Shown here: positions 4,791 through 5,361 of the stretch, in pieces
How positions within the stretch are numbered: position 1 is the first letter of the stretch
Layout of the letters: each line of letters starts with the position of its first letter
NCBI GenBank assembly: GCA_944380945.1
Contig: CALWJG010000124.1
Span: 1 to 5,361 of the forward strand
DNA length: 5,361 nt
Direction of reading: 5' to 3'
Source of the DNA: an uncultured Agathobaculum sp.
GTDB lineage: Bacteria > Bacillota > Clostridia > Oscillospirales > Butyricicoccaceae
The notes under the pieces: model-generated
The model's input: the letters and a program-made list of their open reading frames with translations, nothing else
Databases searched by the model: none
Told to the model about the DNA's origin: nothing
Translations under genes and position numbers: made by a program

Positions 4791-5267
4791 TCAGGGCGCG
4801 GGGTAATCCACCCGCAGGTCGAAATACTGCGTGTTGCCGTACATAATCGTGTAATACGCCTTCTCGGCGGCATCCCCTCTGCGCTGGAGCGGCAGCTTCC
4901 ATCCGCCGTCCGCCAGCGGCAGCAGCTGACGCATTTCGCGCAGGATCTCCAGCTGGCCCTGCCCGATCTGGTGATAGTATTCCTCCTCCACCTGCACCGT
5001 GTCCTGAAACTGCTCCGGCACATAGAGGAACAGGCTGTCCTCCGCTGCCGTGAGCGTCACCACGGGCAGCATCTCCCGCTCGATGCCCTCGCCCACCGTG
5101 CGTTCGACCGGCGTGACCTCCTCGCCTGTGCTCTCCACATAGACCAGCGGCGGCGCGGCCGGTTCGGCTTCGGGCTCTAAAGAGGGCTGCAGCTGCCATA
5201 CAGCCACGCATAGTAGTACCGCGGCTGCGACCACTGCGATCGCGGCTGCCTTTTTCCATCCTGCCAT
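4791..5267 (-). CDS. Unrecognised membrane-anchored extracytoplasmic protein
   Basis: I do not recognise this 158-residue protein. It starts MAGWKK, then one hydrophobic helix at about residues 7-24 (an uncleaved signal anchor by appearance), then a Pro/Glu-rich linker (29-40) and an outward-facing domain of about 115 residues. The domain is acidic in its first half and mixed in charge later, with features such as DSLFLYVPEQFQDT (77-90), VEEEYYHQIGQGQLEILREMRQLLPL (93-118) and a Tyr-rich end (AYYTIMYGNTQYFDLRVDYP). The cysteine at residue 20 follows VLL and is not a good lipobox, so a lipoprotein is unlikely. ATG 5267 is chosen because AGGAGG lies 7 bases upstream; the ATG at 5291 falls in the -10 box. 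It has its own promoter and terminator and is therefore probably a single-gene unit. Confidence 0.8.
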   Translation of the reverse strand: MAGWKKAAAIAVVAAAVLLCVAVWQLQPSLEPEAEPAAPPLVYVESTGEEVTPVERTVGEGIEREMLPVVTLTAAEDSLFLYVPEQFQDTVQVEEEYYHQIGQGQLEILREMRQLLPLADGGWKLPLQRRGDAAEKAYYTIMYGNTQYFDLRVDYPAP

Positions 5268-5274
5268 CCCGATC

Positions 5275-5280
5275 CCTCCT
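5275..5280 (-). promoter_or_regulatory. Ribosome binding site fixing the start at 5267
   Basis: Minus-strand AGGAGG, within AAAAAGGAGGG, lies 7 bases before the ATG at 5267-5265. The earlier in-frame ATG at 5291 has no such site and lies inside the promoter. Confidence 0.8.
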
Positions 5281-5289
5281 TTTTCTTCC

Positions 5290-5318
5290 ATGATAGCCGC
5301 GTCTTTGCAACCTGTCTA
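5290..5318 (-). promoter_or_regulatory. Promoter of the 158-residue protein gene
   Basis: On the minus strand TAGACA (5318-5313, 5 of 6) is followed after exactly 17 bases by TATCAT (5295-5290, 5 of 6). Transcription near 5283 would give a very short leader of about 16 bases holding little more than the ribosome site. Confidence 0.7.
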
Positions 5319-5331
5319 CCGGCAAAACAGC

Positions 5332-5361
5332 CAAAAAGAGCGCCCTCCGTTTGGAAGGCGC
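5332..5361 (-). terminator. Intrinsic terminator of a minus-strand gene beyond the right edge
   Basis: On the minus strand GCGCCTTCC (5361-5353) pairs with GGAGGGCGC (5348-5340) with one T-G wobble around AAAC, followed by TCTTTTT. It implies a further minus-strand gene ending just right of the window. The stem may extend past base 5361. Confidence 0.8.

Noticed and set aside
4602..5180. Plus-strand open frame antisense to the Xre gene and the 158-residue protein (also 4047-4448 plus)
   Set aside because: It crosses a promoter, two operators and two terminators, lacks a ribosome site and has shadow-like composition.

Overview
The window looks like chromosomal DNA from an anaerobic gut-type Clostridium relative (Oscillospiraceae, Butyricicoccaceae or a similar family). 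Evidence: coding regions are very GC-rich with G/C third positions, while the spacers are AT-rich; Shine-Dalgarno sites are strong AGGAGG types; promoters are near-consensus sigma-A; TTG and GTG starts are used; and the best family matches (Firmicutes-type citrate synthase, PepF, 67-residue Xre regulator) point the same way. The taxon is an inference. No CRISPR array, tRNA, rRNA, transposase or phage gene is visible.

Layout. Positions 1-489 carry no convincing gene but hold an almost uninterrupted row of perfect hairpins (about 107-306, with further palindromes to about 398). A near-consensus promoter (490-518) drives a citrate synthase (561-1925). The 228-base gap to the next gene again holds strong hairpins, including a second version of a 26-base dyad and an exact inverted copy of a 16-base element from the first gap. 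pepF (oligoendopeptidase F, GTG start at 2154, 599 residues) follows from its own weaker promoter and ends in a bidirectional terminator at 3967-3995.

Everything to the right is on the minus strand. A two-gene operon encodes a 67-residue Xre/Cro-CI type regulator (4427-4630, TTG start) and, coupled through an ATGA overlap, a four-helix membrane protein (4002-4430). Its promoter (TTGACA-N17-TATCAT) is framed by two copies of a dyad operator, strongly suggesting autoregulation. Upstream, and transcribed separately, is an unrecognised 158-residue protein with one N-terminal membrane segment and a secreted domain (4791-5267), with its own promoter and a strong terminator on each side.

How they fit together. 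Citrate synthase and PepF are housekeeping genes with separate promoters. The regulator/membrane-protein pair is a self-contained regulatory cassette of unknown purpose. The two features most worth following are the hairpin array with its dispersed relatives and the paired operators of the Xre cassette; neither proves a new system on its own.
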